From Serinicoccus profundi (lineage in GTDB: Bacteria > Actinomycetota > Actinomycetes > Actinomycetales > Dermatophilaceae), in assembly GCF_008001015.1 (NCBI RefSeq), contig NZ_CP042862.1, positions 992,001 to 1,056,000 of the forward strand: DNA of 64,000 nt, given 5' to 3'. The first letter of the stretch is position 1. Every line of letters begins with the position of its first letter. A program made the translations under genes and the position numbers. The notes under the pieces were generated by a model. It ran no database searches and was not told the DNA's origin. It saw only the letters and a list, made by a program, of their open reading frames with translations. Of the stretch, positions 19,983 to 29,632 are shown in pieces.

Positions 19983-21611
19983 ATGGATGGCATCGTCGAC
20001 GTCCCCAGCCCGCTGAACGAGCCCGTGCTCGACTACGCCTCAGGCAGCGTGGAGCGCGGAGCTCTCGAGGTGGCGCTCGCCGAGATGGCGGCGAGCCCCA
20101 CCGACCTGCCGCACCTCATCGGCGGTCAGCGGGTGACCGGTGGGGGTGCCGCGATCGACGTCGTCCAGCCGCACGCCCACGCCGAGGTCCTGGGCACGAT
20201 GCGGGACGGCACCAAGAAGGACGCGCGCGCCGCGGTCGACGCCGCCCTCGAGGCCGCCTCGGCCTGGCGGGCGATGTCCTTCGAGGAGCGCGCCTCGATC
20301 TTCCTCAAGGCCGCCGACCTGCTGGCCGGCCCGTGGCGCGCCCGGATGAACGCCGCGACCATGCTCGGCCAAAGCAAGACGGCCGTGCAGGCCGAGATCG
20401 ACTCGGCCTGCGAGCTGGCCGACTTCTGGCGCTTCAACGTCCACTACGCCCGACAGCTGCTCACCGAGCAGCCGATCCGCAACACCCCGGGCACCTGGAA
20501 CCGTATCGACCAGCGCCCGCTGGAGGGCTTCGTCTACGCCGTCACCCCCTTCAACTTCACCGCCATCGGTGGCAACCTGCCCACGGCCCCGGCGCTCATG
20601 GGCAATGTCGTGGTGTGGAAGCCGGCCCCCACCCAGCAGCGGGCCGCCAGCCTCACCATGGAGCTGCTCATGGAGGCGGGCCTGCCCGACGGCGTCATCA
20701 ACATGGTGACCGGCACGGGCCCGGCGATCTCCGAGGTCGTCCTGGAGAGCCGGGACCTCGCCGGGGTGCACTTCACCGGCTCGACGGCCATCTTTAACAT
20801 GCTCTGGCACGGGGTGGGCTCCAACCTCTCCACCTACCGCTCCTACCCGCGGATCGTGGGGGAGACCGGCGGCAAGGACTTCGTCGTGGCCCACCCGAGC
20901 GCCGATCTCGACGTGCTCCGCACCGCGCTCGTGCGTGGTGCCTTCGAGTTCCAGGGGCAGAAGTGCTCGGCCGCCTCCCGCGCCCACGTCCCCGCCTCGC
21001 TGTGGAAGACCCTGCGCGATGACCTGGCGCAGACCACCGAGGGTCTCTCGGTCGGTGACGTGCGTGACTTCGGCAACTTCATGGGCGCGGTCATCGACGC
21101 CAAGGCCTTCGCCAAGCACAAGGGCGTCATCGACCGGGCCCGGGCCGACTCCGGGGTCGAGATCGTCGCCGGCGGCACGTATGACGACTCGGTCGGCTGG
21201 TTCGTCCGCCCGACGGTCGCGGTGGTCGAGGACCCCACGCACGAGATGGTCACCACGGAGTACTTCGGGCCCATCCTCACCGTGCACGTCTACCCGGACC
21301 GGCAGTGGTCCTCCATGCTCGACCAGATGGAGTCGGTGGCGCCCTACGCCCTCACCGGCGCCGTCATCTCCCAGGACCGCGCCGCCGTCGGCCAGGCCGC
21401 CGAGCGGCTGCGCTTCGCGGCGGGCAACTTCTACATCAACGACAAGCCGACCGGGGCGGTCGTCGGGCAGCAGCCCTTCGGTGGCGCCCGGGCCTCGGGG
21501 ACCAACGACAAGGCGGGCTCCGCGGCCAACCTGCAGCGGTGGGTCAACACGAGGGTGATCAAGGAGACGTTCGTCCCCCCCAAGGACTACCGCTACCCGC
21601 ACATGGGCTGA
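19983..21611 (+). CDS. pruA: L-glutamate gamma-semialdehyde dehydrogenase
   Basis: Second enzyme of proline catabolism, oxidising glutamate semialdehyde (P5C) to glutamate with NAD+. 542 residues, the size of monofunctional PruA; there is no proline dehydrogenase domain. Seen: the aldehyde-dehydrogenase NAD site with TPFNFTAIGGNLPTAPALMG, VHFTGSTAIF, the general-base Glu in GETGGKDF, catalytic Cys in FEFQGQKCSAASR, and the C-terminal GGARASGTNDKAGS. Start ATG 19983 after AGAGGAG. No putA/prodh gene is adjacent. Its product glutamate would feed the large glutamate dehydrogenase encoded 1.2 kb downstream. Confidence 0.95.
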   Translation: MDGIVDVPSPLNEPVLDYASGSVERGALEVALAEMAASPTDLPHLIGGQRVTGGGAAIDVVQPHAHAEVLGTMRDGTKKDARAAVDAALEAASAWRAMSFEERASIFLKAADLLAGPWRARMNAATMLGQSKTAVQAEIDSACELADFWRFNVHYARQLLTEQPIRNTPGTWNRIDQRPLEGFVYAVTPFNFTAIGGNLPTAPALMGNVVVWKPAPTQQRAASLTMELLMEAGLPDGVINMVTGTGPAISEVVLESRDLAGVHFTGSTAIFNMLWHGVGSNLSTYRSYPRIVGETGGKDFVVAHPSADLDVLRTALVRGAFEFQGQKCSAASRAHVPASLWKTLRDDLAQTTEGLSVGDVRDFGNFMGAVIDAKAFAKHKGVIDRARADSGVEIVAGGTYDDSVGWFVRPTVAVVEDPTHEMVTTEYFGPILTVHVYPDRQWSSMLDQMESVAPYALTGAVISQDRAAVGQAAERLRFAAGNFYINDKPTGAVVGQQPFGGARASGTNDKAGSAANLQRWVNTRVIKETFVPPKDYRYPHMG

Positions 21612-21629
21612 GGTCGCCCACGCGCGGGA

Positions 21630-22133
21630 TCAGTGCTCGGCGAGCCACTCCCGGGCGACGACCTCTTCGAGCTGGACGATCTCGTGCACCTGCTCGGCGA
21701 CCATGGCCTCGATGCGACGACCCAGCAGCGGCACGCGCGCCTCGAGGTCTCCGTCCACGACGTGGTCGGTGACCCCGGCCTCGGCGCCGCGGCGCAGGTG
21801 GACCCCGCCGGTGAAGGAGATCGGCAGCCCGGGGAGCTCCAGGCTCATCGCGCCCTCCCGCTCGCCGTCGGCGTCGGGTGAGCCCCACCGCACCGTCTCG
21901 ACCACGAGCAGCTGCGGGCCGACGACGCTCTTGGCGATGTCGGGTATGCCGTCGCTCGGCAGGTGCCGCTGCGTGGTCACCGTCGTCGTGCCGTCCGGGT
22001 CGGACTCGACCTGGACGGTCTGGTCCAGGGCGCCCGAGCGCTCGCAGCGCCGGACCTGGTAGGCGTGGTCGGTCAGCATCTCGAAGGTGCGCTGGGGGTC
22101 CGCCGGGTGCTGGACCGTCTCGGTGATCCTCAT
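21630..22133 (-). CDS. DUF2505 family protein
   Basis: A 167-residue protein of the DUF2505 family, which has a START/SRPBCC-like ligand-binding fold. It begins MRITETVQHPADPQRTFEML and ends with an amphipathic helix ending VVAREWLAEH. Members are common in actinobacteria and unlinked to a proven function; a hydrophobic ligand cavity is expected from the fold. Start ATG 22133 is 4 nt from the stop of the upstream gene on the same strand, so the two form an operon. It is convergent with pruA across an 18-nt gap with no clear terminator. Confidence 0.75.
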   Translation of the reverse strand: MRITETVQHPADPQRTFEMLTDHAYQVRRCERSGALDQTVQVESDPDGTTTVTTQRHLPSDGIPDIAKSVVGPQLLVVETVRWGSPDADGEREGAMSLELPGLPISFTGGVHLRRGAEAGVTDHVVDGDLEARVPLLGRRIEAMVAEQVHEIVQLEEVVAREWLAEH

Positions 22134-22137
22134 GGGC

Positions 22138-22656
22138 TCACCGTACGTCCTGCCCGGGATGCGCCGGCAGCGCCTCGCGCAGCCGCCGTCCCAGGGAGTG
22201 CAGGCGGCGCAGCACGACGCCCTTGTCGGCCCGGCTCAGGGCGCCGCTCCTGGTCCGGTCGGCGACCCGGTCCAACAGGTCGCCGAGGTCGGTCATGATG
22301 CTCGCGGTGTCGCCGGCCCAGCGCGCAGGGTGGGTCTCGAGCGACCGGGCGAGGGACCGCAGCCGTCCCGCGGCCGCGCGGCACCCGGCGTGGTCGGGCA
22401 GCCGGTCAGGTGCGCCGATCGCGCCGACGACGACCGGCTGGGGGCGCGGCTCGGCGCGGCCGTCAGCAGCATCGGCCAGCACGTGGGCGATGCCGTCGAG
22501 CAGCGCCTCCACCAGGCCGCTGGCCTCCGACCACCCCAGGTCGGGTGCCAGACCGGCCACCTCCTGAGCCGCGCGCACCAGGGCCACGGCGCCGGTGTCC
22601 TCGCCGGTCCGCAGCCCGGCTTCGGTGGGCCCGGAGGGCCGGATGCTCCCGGTCAT
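22138..22656 (-). CDS. Uncharacterised alanine/leucine-rich protein
   Basis: A 172-residue, predicted mostly helical, cytosolic protein that I cannot place in a family. Visible features are a long helical stretch VALVRAAQEVAGLAPDLG and a basic C-terminal region with SRADKGVVLRRLHSLGRRLR. ATG 22656 follows TAGGCT (22669-22664 on the coding strand) by 7 nt, a leaderless-type start, and this, with normal third-position G/C, is the main evidence that it is real. First gene of the pair with the DUF2505 gene. Confidence 0.6.
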   Translation of the reverse strand: MTGSIRPSGPTEAGLRTGEDTGAVALVRAAQEVAGLAPDLGWSEASGLVEALLDGIAHVLADAADGRAEPRPQPVVVGAIGAPDRLPDHAGCRAAAGRLRSLARSLETHPARWAGDTASIMTDLGDLLDRVADRTRSGALSRADKGVVLRRLHSLGRRLREALPAHPGQDVR

Positions 22657-22663
22657 GCTGCCC

Positions 22664-22669
22664 AGCCTA
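22664..22669 (-). promoter_or_regulatory. -10 box for the 22656 gene
   Basis: TAGGCT on the minus strand, 7 nt from the ATG at 22656. Further on, TAGGCT at 22711-22716 on the + strand is a candidate -10 for the glutamate dehydrogenase gene, giving it a leader of about 55 nt. Confidence 0.4.
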
Positions 22670-22777
22670 GGCCCGCCCGAGGTCGCGTGCAGGCGTTGTC
22701 CCCAGGCGAGTAGGCTGACCGCGGGTGCACGCCGTGGTGCGCCATACGCCATGCGATCCAAGGAGTGCACGCGCCCG

Positions 22778-25700
22778 ATGACGTCGACTGACACCCTCAA
22801 CGACCGGTTCTTCCACCGCCTGGCTCCCGCCGAGCTGGCGGGCCGCGAGGAGGAGCAGCGGGCGGCGATGGCGGCCTCCATGTCCGAGCTGTCGGCCGGA
22901 CGCGAGGGGGGACGCGCCGCGATCCGGATCCTCAACCCCACCCTCGAGGCCGGGGGGTGGACGATCCGCCAGACCGTGGTCCAGGTGGTCACCGACGACA
23001 TGCCCTTCCTCGTCGACTCGGTGCTGGGCGAGGTCGCCCGGCACCGCCTGGGCGTCCACCAGCTCCTGCACCCCCAGCTCGTCGTCGAGGAGGCCACCGG
23101 TGACGTCGTGGACGTCGACCCGCAGGACGCCGTCGAGGGCCAGCGGGTCGAGTCCTGGATCTACGTCGAGGTCGACCGGGTCCCCGACGAGGAGGATCGC
23201 GAGGAGCTCCGTCGCGGCCTGGAGCGGGTGCTCGCGGACGTCCGACGGGCCTGGCAGGACTGGGGGACCATGCGTCAGCGGGCCCGGGCGATCGTCGCCC
23301 AGCTCGAGATCGGCCCGCCGCGGTCGGTCGACCCTGCCGAGGTGAGCTCGACGGTCGACTTCCTGTCCTGGATCGACGACCACCACTTCACCTACCTCGG
23401 CTACCGCAGCTACGACCTCGTGGACACCGGCGACGAGCTGGCGCTGCAGGCCGTCCCGGGGAGCGGGCTCGGCATCCTGCGGGAGGGCCCGGAGGCTGCG
23501 GCACCGACCGTCCTGCGCCCCGAGGCCGCCCGCACCGCCCGTGACCCGCAGCTGCTCACCGTGACCAAGGCCAACACCCGCGCCACCGTGCACCGGGCGG
23601 TACCGCTGGACTACATCGGGATCCGTCGTTTCGACGACCGGGGCACCGTCATCGGGGAGCACCGCTTCCTCGGGCTGTTCACGCAGAGCGCCTACGCCGA
23701 GTCGACGCAGCGGCTGCCGATCGTCGGGGCCAAGGTCAAGCAGGTGCTCGCCGAGTCCGGGTTCGCCCCGGACAGCCACTCCGGCAAGGACCTCATCAGC
23801 GTCCTGGAGGCCTACCCGCGCGACGAGCTGTTCCAGGCGCCGGTCGAGCACCTGGCGGCCACGGCCGGCGACGTCGTCCGGCTCCTGGAGCGGCCGGCGG
23901 CCAAGGCCTACGTCCGCCCCGATGAGTTCGGCCGCTTCGTCAGCGCGCTCGTCTACCTCCCGCGCGACCGCTACAACACGGCCAACCGGCTCCGGGTCCA
24001 GAAGCTCCTGGAGGAGACCTACGGCGGTGAGCTGGCCGACTACGCCACCCGCGTGGGCGACGGTCCGCTGGCGCAGCTGCACTTCGTCATCACGGTGCCC
24101 CGGGGTGTCGACCTGCCCCAGGTCGACGAGCAGGAGTTCCAGCAGCGCCTGGCCTCGGTCACCCGGACGTGGGTGGAGGGTCTGTCCGACGCCGTCGCGG
24201 CCCACGTCGAGGACGAAGGGGTCACCGGGGACCTCGTGGCGCGGTATGCCGACGCCTTCCCCGAGGCCTACAAGGAGGACTTCGACGGCGAGGCGGCCTA
24301 CCTCGACCTGCAACGTCTCGGAGAGCTCCACGGCAGCGACGCCTCGGCCCGGCCGCACGTCTACCGCGCCGAGGGGGAGGCTGCGACCGAGCGGCGGCTC
24401 AAGGTCTACCGCTCCGAGGAGATGTCGCTCACCCACGTCCTCCCGGTCTTCGCCGACCTGGGCCTGGAGGTCACCGTCCAGCGGCCCTACGAGCTGGACG
24501 GCAGCGACGACGACGGCTCCTCGGACTACATCTACGACTTCGGTCTGCGGGCGGGCTCGGAGTCGGTGTGGACCGGTGGGGAGCACCGCACGGAGGAGGA
24601 GGTCGCCGCCGCCTTCGAGGACGCCTTCACGGCCGTCTGGGGCGGTGCCGCGGAGTCCGACACCCTGAACTCCCTCGTGCTCACGGCCGGGTTGGACTGG
24701 CGCCGGGTCGTCATCCTGCGCACGCTCGTGCGCTACCTGCGCCAGGTCGGCACCTTCAGCCTCGACTACCTCGAGGAGGCGCTGGTCGGCAACCCCGCCA
24801 TCGCGCGGCTGCTCATCGAGCTGTTCGAGGCGCGCTTCGACCCCGACGCCGAGGGGGCGGACCGCGAGACCCGCACCCGCGAGGTCGGCGAGGAGATCGC
24901 CCGCGCGCTCGACGAGGTCGCGAGCCTCGACCAGGACCGCATCCTGCGCGGGCTCGCCGCGGTCGTCCAGGCCGCGTTGCGGACCAACTTCTACCAGCAC
25001 GGCGAGGACGGCGAGCCCAAGGCCTGGGTGAGCCTCAAGCTGCTGCCCCGTGAGCTCGACCTGCTTCCGGAGCCGCGTCCCGCCTTCGAGATCTGGGTCT
25101 ACGCACCCCGGGTCGAGGGCAGCCACCTGCGGTTCGGCCCGGTGGCCCGGGGCGGGTTGCGCTGGAGCGACCGGCGCGAGGACTTCCGCACCGAGGTGCT
25201 CGGCCTGGTCAAGGCGCAGATGGTCAAGAACGCCGTCATCGTGCCGACCGGGTCCAAGGGTGCCTTCTTCCCCAAGAACCTGCCCGACGCCGCCGCAGAC
25301 CGCGAGGCGTGGCTCGAGGAGGGCAAGGCGGCATACCGCACCTTCATCAGCGGGATGCTCGACGTCACCGACAACCGGGTCGGCACCGACATCCAGCCCC
25401 CCACCAGGGTCGTGCGGCACGACGGCGACGACCCCTACCTCGTCGTGGCGGCGGACAAGGGCACGGCGACCTTCTCCGACATCGCCAACGGGGTGGCCCG
25501 CGACTACGGCTTCTGGCTCGACGACGCATTCGCCTCCGGTGGCTCGGCCGGCTACGACCACAAGGGTATGGGGATCACCGCCCGGGGTGCGTGGGAGTCG
25601 GTCAAGCGCCACTTCCGCGAGCTCGGGCTGGACACCCAGAGCGAGGAGTTCACCGTCGTCGGCGTCGGTGACATGAGCGGTGACGTCTTCGGCAACGGCA

Positions 25701-27571
25701 TGCTCCTGTCCGAGCACATCCGCCTCGTCGCGGCCTTCGACCACCGGCACATCTTCCTCGACCCCGACCCGGACGCCGCGGCCTCCTACGCCGAGCGTGC
25801 GCGCCTCTTCGAGCTTCCCCGCTCCAGCTGGGCGGACTACGACACCTCGCTCATCAGCGAGGGCGGTGGCGTCTACCCCCGCACGCAGAAGGCCATCCCG
25901 GTCAGCGCCCAGGTGCGCGAGCGGCTGGGGCTGCAGGAGGGGGTGACCTCGCTGACGCCGCACGAGCTGCTGCGCGGCATCCTGCAGGCCCCGGCGGACC
26001 TGCTGTGGAACGGCGGCATCGGCACCTACGTCAAGGCCTCCACGGAGACCGACGCGCAGATCGGGGACCGCGCCAACGACCCCATCCGGGTCGACGGCTT
26101 GGACCTGCGCGCGCGGGTCGTCGGCGAGGGCGGCAACCTGGGGCTCTCGCAGCGGGGCCGGATCGAGGCGGCCACCCACGGGGTGCACGTCAACACCGAT
26201 GCGATCGACAACTCCGCCGGGGTCGACACCTCCGACCACGAGGTCAACATCAAGATCGCGCTGACCCCCCTGGTGCAGGGGGAGGAGCTGTCCCTGGAGG
26301 AGCGCGACGAGCTGCTCGCCTCGATGACCGAGGAGGTCGGCCGCAAGGTCCTGCGGCACAACTACGACCAGAACGTCCTCATCGGCAACGGGCGTCACCA
26401 GCGCGAGGTCATGGCCACCGTGCACCAGCGCCTCATCCGCCACCTCGGCGAGCACGCCGGGCTGGACCCCGAGCTGGAGTTCCTGCCCGACGAGGCCGAG
26501 TGGGCCCGACGCGAGCGGGCCGGCACCGGCCTGACCAGCCCCGAGTTCTCGGTGCTGGTGGCCTACGCCAAGCTGGGGCTCAAGACCGAGCTCATCGAGA
26601 CCGAGCTCGCGGACGACCCGGCCCTGGTCGACACACTCATGCACTACTTCCCGGAGCCGCTGCGGGCCAGGGCTGAGGCACAGATCCTCGACCACCCGCT
26701 GCGCCGCCAGATCGTCGTCAACGAGATCGCCAACGCCATGGTCAACCGTGGCGGCGTGTCCTTCTCCTTCCGTGCCCAGGAGGAGACCGGTGCGACGGTC
26801 GCCCAGATCGCCCGCGCCTTCCACGTCGTGCGCTCGGTCTTCGCGCTCGGCGACTTCACCGCCGCGGTCGAGGCGCTGGACAACGAGGTGCCGACCGATG
26901 TGCAGACCGAGCTCTACCTCGAGGTGCGCCGCCTGCTCGACCGGGCCACCCGGTGGTTCCTCAACAACCGCTCGCTGTCCACGGGCATGGACGAGGAGAT
27001 CCGCCGCTTCGCCGAGCCGGTGCAGGCGCTCCTTCCCCAGCTCGAGGTGCTGCTCCAGGGGCAGGAGCGGGAGCGGTGGTCGGCGCGGGCCCAGTGGGCG
27101 CGGGACAACGGCATCCCCGAGGAGCTGGCGCAGGCCTACGCCTCGCTGCTCGACAGCTACTCGCTGCTGGACGTCGCCGAGCTGGCCGGCGAGATCGACC
27201 GTGACGTCGAGGAGGTCGCCGAGATCTACTTCGGCGTCTCGGAGGCCTTCCGGATCGACGACCTGCTCACCCACGTCTCCCACCTGCCCCGCGAGGACCG
27301 CTGGTCCTCGCTGGCCCGGGGCGCCCTGCGCGACGACCTCTACGGCGTCATGCGCGGGCTCACGCGCACCGTGGTGGAGCGGACCGACACCGAGGGCTCG
27401 GAGGACTCGCTGGAGCGGGTGCGGGACTGGATGTCGGAGAACCGTGAGGCGCTGGTGCGCACCAGCCAGGTGCTCCGCACGGTCAGCGGCATGAGCCAGC
27501 CTGATCTCGCCCCGCTGTCGGTCGCCCTGCGGACCCTGCGCGGGCTGGTCCGCCAGGGCTCGGCCGACTGA
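22778..27571 (+). CDS. gdh: Large NAD-dependent glutamate dehydrogenase
   Basis: A 1,597-residue cytosolic enzyme of the GDH-180 class that deaminates glutamate to 2-oxoglutarate. The N-terminal 700 residues contain ACT-like regulatory segments (VVQVVTDDMPFLVDSVLGEV, FTYLGYRSYDLV). The catalytic core lies near 790-1,200, with GPVARGGLRWSDRREDFRTE, NAVIVPTGSKGAFF and VVGVGDMSGDVFGNGMLLS. The C-terminal domain is helical. Start ATG 22778 is chosen; GGAG lies 12 nt upstream, a rather long spacing, and ATG 22751 is an alternative in the same frame. In mycobacteria and Streptomyces this enzyme type is controlled by amino acids or by the FHA protein GarA; no such gene is in the window. Confidence 0.95.
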   Translation: MTSTDTLNDRFFHRLAPAELAGREEEQRAAMAASMSELSAGREGGRAAIRILNPTLEAGGWTIRQTVVQVVTDDMPFLVDSVLGEVARHRLGVHQLLHPQLVVEEATGDVVDVDPQDAVEGQRVESWIYVEVDRVPDEEDREELRRGLERVLADVRRAWQDWGTMRQRARAIVAQLEIGPPRSVDPAEVSSTVDFLSWIDDHHFTYLGYRSYDLVDTGDELALQAVPGSGLGILREGPEAAAPTVLRPEAARTARDPQLLTVTKANTRATVHRAVPLDYIGIRRFDDRGTVIGEHRFLGLFTQSAYAESTQRLPIVGAKVKQVLAESGFAPDSHSGKDLISVLEAYPRDELFQAPVEHLAATAGDVVRLLERPAAKAYVRPDEFGRFVSALVYLPRDRYNTANRLRVQKLLEETYGGELADYATRVGDGPLAQLHFVITVPRGVDLPQVDEQEFQQRLASVTRTWVEGLSDAVAAHVEDEGVTGDLVARYADAFPEAYKEDFDGEAAYLDLQRLGELHGSDASARPHVYRAEGEAATERRLKVYRSEEMSLTHVLPVFADLGLEVTVQRPYELDGSDDDGSSDYIYDFGLRAGSESVWTGGEHRTEEEVAAAFEDAFTAVWGGAAESDTLNSLVLTAGLDWRRVVILRTLVRYLRQVGTFSLDYLEEALVGNPAIARLLIELFEARFDPDAEGADRETRTREVGEEIARALDEVASLDQDRILRGLAAVVQAALRTNFYQHGEDGEPKAWVSLKLLPRELDLLPEPRPAFEIWVYAPRVEGSHLRFGPVARGGLRWSDRREDFRTEVLGLVKAQMVKNAVIVPTGSKGAFFPKNLPDAAADREAWLEEGKAAYRTFISGMLDVTDNRVGTDIQPPTRVVRHDGDDPYLVVAADKGTATFSDIANGVARDYGFWLDDAFASGGSAGYDHKGMGITARGAWESVKRHFRELGLDTQSEEFTVVGVGDMSGDVFGNGMLLSEHIRLVAAFDHRHIFLDPDPDAAASYAERARLFELPRSSWADYDTSLISEGGGVYPRTQKAIPVSAQVRERLGLQEGVTSLTPHELLRGILQAPADLLWNGGIGTYVKASTETDAQIGDRANDPIRVDGLDLRARVVGEGGNLGLSQRGRIEAATHGVHVNTDAIDNSAGVDTSDHEVNIKIALTPLVQGEELSLEERDELLASMTEEVGRKVLRHNYDQNVLIGNGRHQREVMATVHQRLIRHLGEHAGLDPELEFLPDEAEWARRERAGTGLTSPEFSVLVAYAKLGLKTELIETELADDPALVDTLMHYFPEPLRARAEAQILDHPLRRQIVVNEIANAMVNRGGVSFSFRAQEETGATVAQIARAFHVVRSVFALGDFTAAVEALDNEVPTDVQTELYLEVRRLLDRATRWFLNNRSLSTGMDEEIRRFAEPVQALLPQLEVLLQGQERERWSARAQWARDNGIPEELAQAYASLLDSYSLLDVAELAGEIDRDVEEVAEIYFGVSEAFRIDDLLTHVSHLPREDRWSSLARGALRDDLYGVMRGLTRTVVERTDTEGSEDSLERVRDWMSENREALVRTSQVLRTVSGMSQPDLAPLSVALRTLRGLVRQGSAD

Positions 27572-27578
27572 GCTTTGC

Positions 27579-27584
27579 GACAAT
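27579..27584 (+). promoter_or_regulatory. -10 box for pdtaS
   Basis: GACAAT ends 6 nt before GTG 27591, within the 19-nt gap after gdh, pointing to a leaderless transcript independent of gdh. Confidence 0.45.
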
Positions 27585-27590
27585 CGCCTC

Positions 27591-29090
27591 GTGGCCATTC
27601 TGCGGGAGACCCTGTCGCGCTCGTCGATGTCGGGAGCCGACGTCGACTGGCTCCACCGTCTGGTGGGCGACTGGCAGATGCTGGCCGACCTGGCCTTCGC
27701 CGACCTCACGCTGTGGCTGCCGGTCCAACGCGACGACGACGCCGACCCGCACGTGTCGCCGTGGTTCCTCGCGGCCCACGCGCGCCCCTCGACCGGACCG
27801 AACTTCTACCACGACGACGTCATCGGGGAGACCCCCGGACCCGACCGTGAGCGCTTCCTCGCGCAGGTCATGGACACCGGTCGGCCGCTCACGCCCGACG
27901 AGGTCGGCTACGTGCGCGAGCAGTACGTCCCGGTGGTGCGCACCGGCCGACCGATCGCGGTGCTGGTGCGGCATACCGACCTGCAGAACATGCGCCAGCA
28001 GGGAGGGCTGGAGGTCAACTACCTCCAGATCAGCCAGCAGCTCTTCTCGATGATCGCCGAGGGAGCCTTCCCCATGGACCACGTCGCGACCGGCGTCGGT
28101 CGCGGCACCCCCCGGGTCGGCGACGGCGTCCTGCGGCTGACCGCGGAAGGCCTCATCGACTACGCGAGCCCCAACGCCGTGTCCGCGCTGCGCCGGTTGG
28201 GGCATACCGACCACGTCAACGGGGCCGACCTCGCCCAGATCGTCTCGACCCGCCTGACCCCCGGCGCCACCGTCGATGAGACCGTCCCGCTGGTGCTCAC
28301 GGGTCGGGCGCCCTGGGGGACCGAGATCGAGACCGCGACGATTAACCTCACCCTGCGCTCGGTCCCTCTCACGCACAGCGGTCGCCGGGTGGGTGCGCTG
28401 CTGCTCATGCGTGACGTCAGCGAGATCCGCCGGCGCGAGCGCGAGCTGCTCAGCAAGGAGGCGACGATCCGGGAGATCCATCACCGGGTCAAGAACAACC
28501 TCCAGACCGTGGCCGCGCTCCTGCGGCTGCAGTCCCGCAGGCTCGATGACCCGAAGGCGCAGGAGGCCCTCGCCGAGGCAGGTCGCCGCCTGGCGACGGT
28601 CGCGCTCGTGCACGACACGCTCAGCCAGGCCTTCACCGAACGCGTCGACTTCGACGACGTCGCCACCCGCATCCTGCGCGCCACCGTCGAGGTCGCCTCC
28701 ACCCAGACGGTGGTGGGCGCCGAGCTGGAAGGGTCCTTCGGTCTGCTCCCCCCGGACGACGCGACCCACCTGGCCATGGTCCTGGCCGAGCTCGTGCACA
28801 ACGCCGTCGAGCACGGCTTCGAGGAGGGGGAGCGCCACGGAGGTGCGTCGCGGGTGGTCGTGACCGCGCAGCGCGCGCACGACGAGGCCGGGACGGACGT
28901 CCTGGAGGTCTCGGTCGCGGACAACGGCAGCGGGTATGCCCCGGATACCTCCACCCGCCAGGGTCTGGGCACGCAGATCGTCGAGGCGCTGATCACCGAC
29001 CTGCGCGGTCAGATCCGCTGGGAGACGGCGAAGCCGCACGGGACCGTCGTGCGGTTCACCGTGCGGCTTCGTGGCTCCGCCACCGGCTGA
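27591..29090 (+). CDS. pdtaS: Sensor histidine kinase PdtaS
   Basis: Cytosolic kinase of 499 residues in the HisKA_2/HWE-like group, partner of the RNA-binding antiterminator PdtaR. Order: an N-terminal GAF-like domain (about 10-155), a PAS domain (about 175-290), then the dimerisation and phospho-acceptor helix EIHHRVKNNLQTVAALLRLQ with His297/His298, then HATPase (LVHNAVEHGF, VADNGSGYAP). In mycobacteria the pair acts in signalling linked to metals and NO. The PdtaR partner is not in this window. Start GTG 27591 is leaderless type. It is convergent with whiB1, with a short hairpin between. Confidence 0.88.
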   Translation: MAILRETLSRSSMSGADVDWLHRLVGDWQMLADLAFADLTLWLPVQRDDDADPHVSPWFLAAHARPSTGPNFYHDDVIGETPGPDRERFLAQVMDTGRPLTPDEVGYVREQYVPVVRTGRPIAVLVRHTDLQNMRQQGGLEVNYLQISQQLFSMIAEGAFPMDHVATGVGRGTPRVGDGVLRLTAEGLIDYASPNAVSALRRLGHTDHVNGADLAQIVSTRLTPGATVDETVPLVLTGRAPWGTEIETATINLTLRSVPLTHSGRRVGALLLMRDVSEIRRRERELLSKEATIREIHHRVKNNLQTVAALLRLQSRRLDDPKAQEALAEAGRRLATVALVHDTLSQAFTERVDFDDVATRILRATVEVASTQTVVGAELEGSFGLLPPDDATHLAMVLAELVHNAVEHGFEEGERHGGASRVVVTAQRAHDEAGTDVLEVSVADNGSGYAPDTSTRQGLGTQIVEALITDLRGQIRWETAKPHGTVVRFTVRLRGSATG

Positions 29091-29102
29091 GGGTCACGGC
29101 CT

Positions 29103-29118
29103 CCTCCGGTGACGGAGG
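29103..29118. terminator. Hairpin between pdtaS and whiB1
   Basis: CCTCCG (29103-29108), loop GTGA, CGGAGG (29113-29118), in the 47-nt gap between convergent genes. Short stem and no T-run; possibly a bidirectional terminator. Confidence 0.4.
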
Positions 29119-29137
29119 GAATCGGGTGCGGTCGGCC

Positions 29138-29386
29138 TCAGCTCGCCCGGCGAGCGCGAGCCTTGCGCCGCTTGAGGGCGCGTCGCTCGTCCTCGGACAG
29201 GCCCCCCCAGACGCCGGCGTCCTGGCCGGTCTCGAGGGCCCACTTGAGGCAGGTGTCGATCACCGGGCAGGTGCGGCAGACGGCCTTGGCCTCCTCGATC
29301 TGCTGCAGCGCCGGGCCGGTGTTGCCGATCGGGAAGAAGAGCTCGGGGTCTTCCTCGAGGCACGCCGCGCGGTTGCGCCAGTCCAT
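29138..29386 (-). CDS. whiB1: WhiB1-type iron-sulfur regulator
   Basis: An 82-residue Wbl protein. Four cysteines, Cys9, Cys37, Cys40 and Cys46, match the [4Fe-4S] ligands, and the signature GVWGGLSEDERRALKRRKAR follows. The opening MDWRNRAACLEEDPELFFP is the WhiB1 form. WhiB1 is an essential, NO-sensitive partner of the main sigma factor that regulates transcription. ATG 29386 has AAGGAG upstream on the coding strand with about 9 nt spacing. The frame is open further upstream (to 29608), but that part has no Wbl similarity and looks like leader. A small hairpin (29408-29423) lies in the leader. Confidence 0.92.
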   Translation of the reverse strand: MDWRNRAACLEEDPELFFPIGNTGPALQQIEEAKAVCRTCPVIDTCLKWALETGQDAGVWGGLSEDERRALKRRKARARRAS

Positions 29387-29407
29387 CAGTGTCTGCTCCT
29401 TGGTCTG

Positions 29408-29423
29408 CGCCCCTCCTGGGGCG
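29408..29423 (-). promoter_or_regulatory. Leader hairpin upstream of whiB1
   Basis: CGCCCC, loop TCCT, GGGGCG, 22 nt upstream of the whiB1 start and just ahead of its ribosome binding site. It could form in the mRNA leader. Confidence 0.3.
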
Positions 29424-29632
29424 TCATCTTGTCCTCGCCCACGACCGGAATCCAGAGATGTACGGCGGGCGACGACACCTCGTTGTTCCGTCTTTGCGGG
29501 CGGTGCCAGGTCAGGGTCGGGCGCCGCCGTCACTGCTTGTGCCAACGCCAGGCCCAAGGACAGTGTTCCCAATCCTCGCATCGCGACACGCCGTAGCACA
29601 AGAGTCACACGCCTCCGATGCTCCCCTGACGG

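Noticed and set aside
22667-27709. 1,680-codon open frame antisense to the glutamate dehydrogenase
   Set aside because: Composition (runs of Val, Gly, Asp, His) is typical of reverse-complemented GC3-rich coding DNA; there are no domains.
29387-29608. N-terminal extension of WhiB1 or a separate small protein
   Set aside because: The extension has no Wbl similarity, and a good ribosome binding site lies before ATG 29386.
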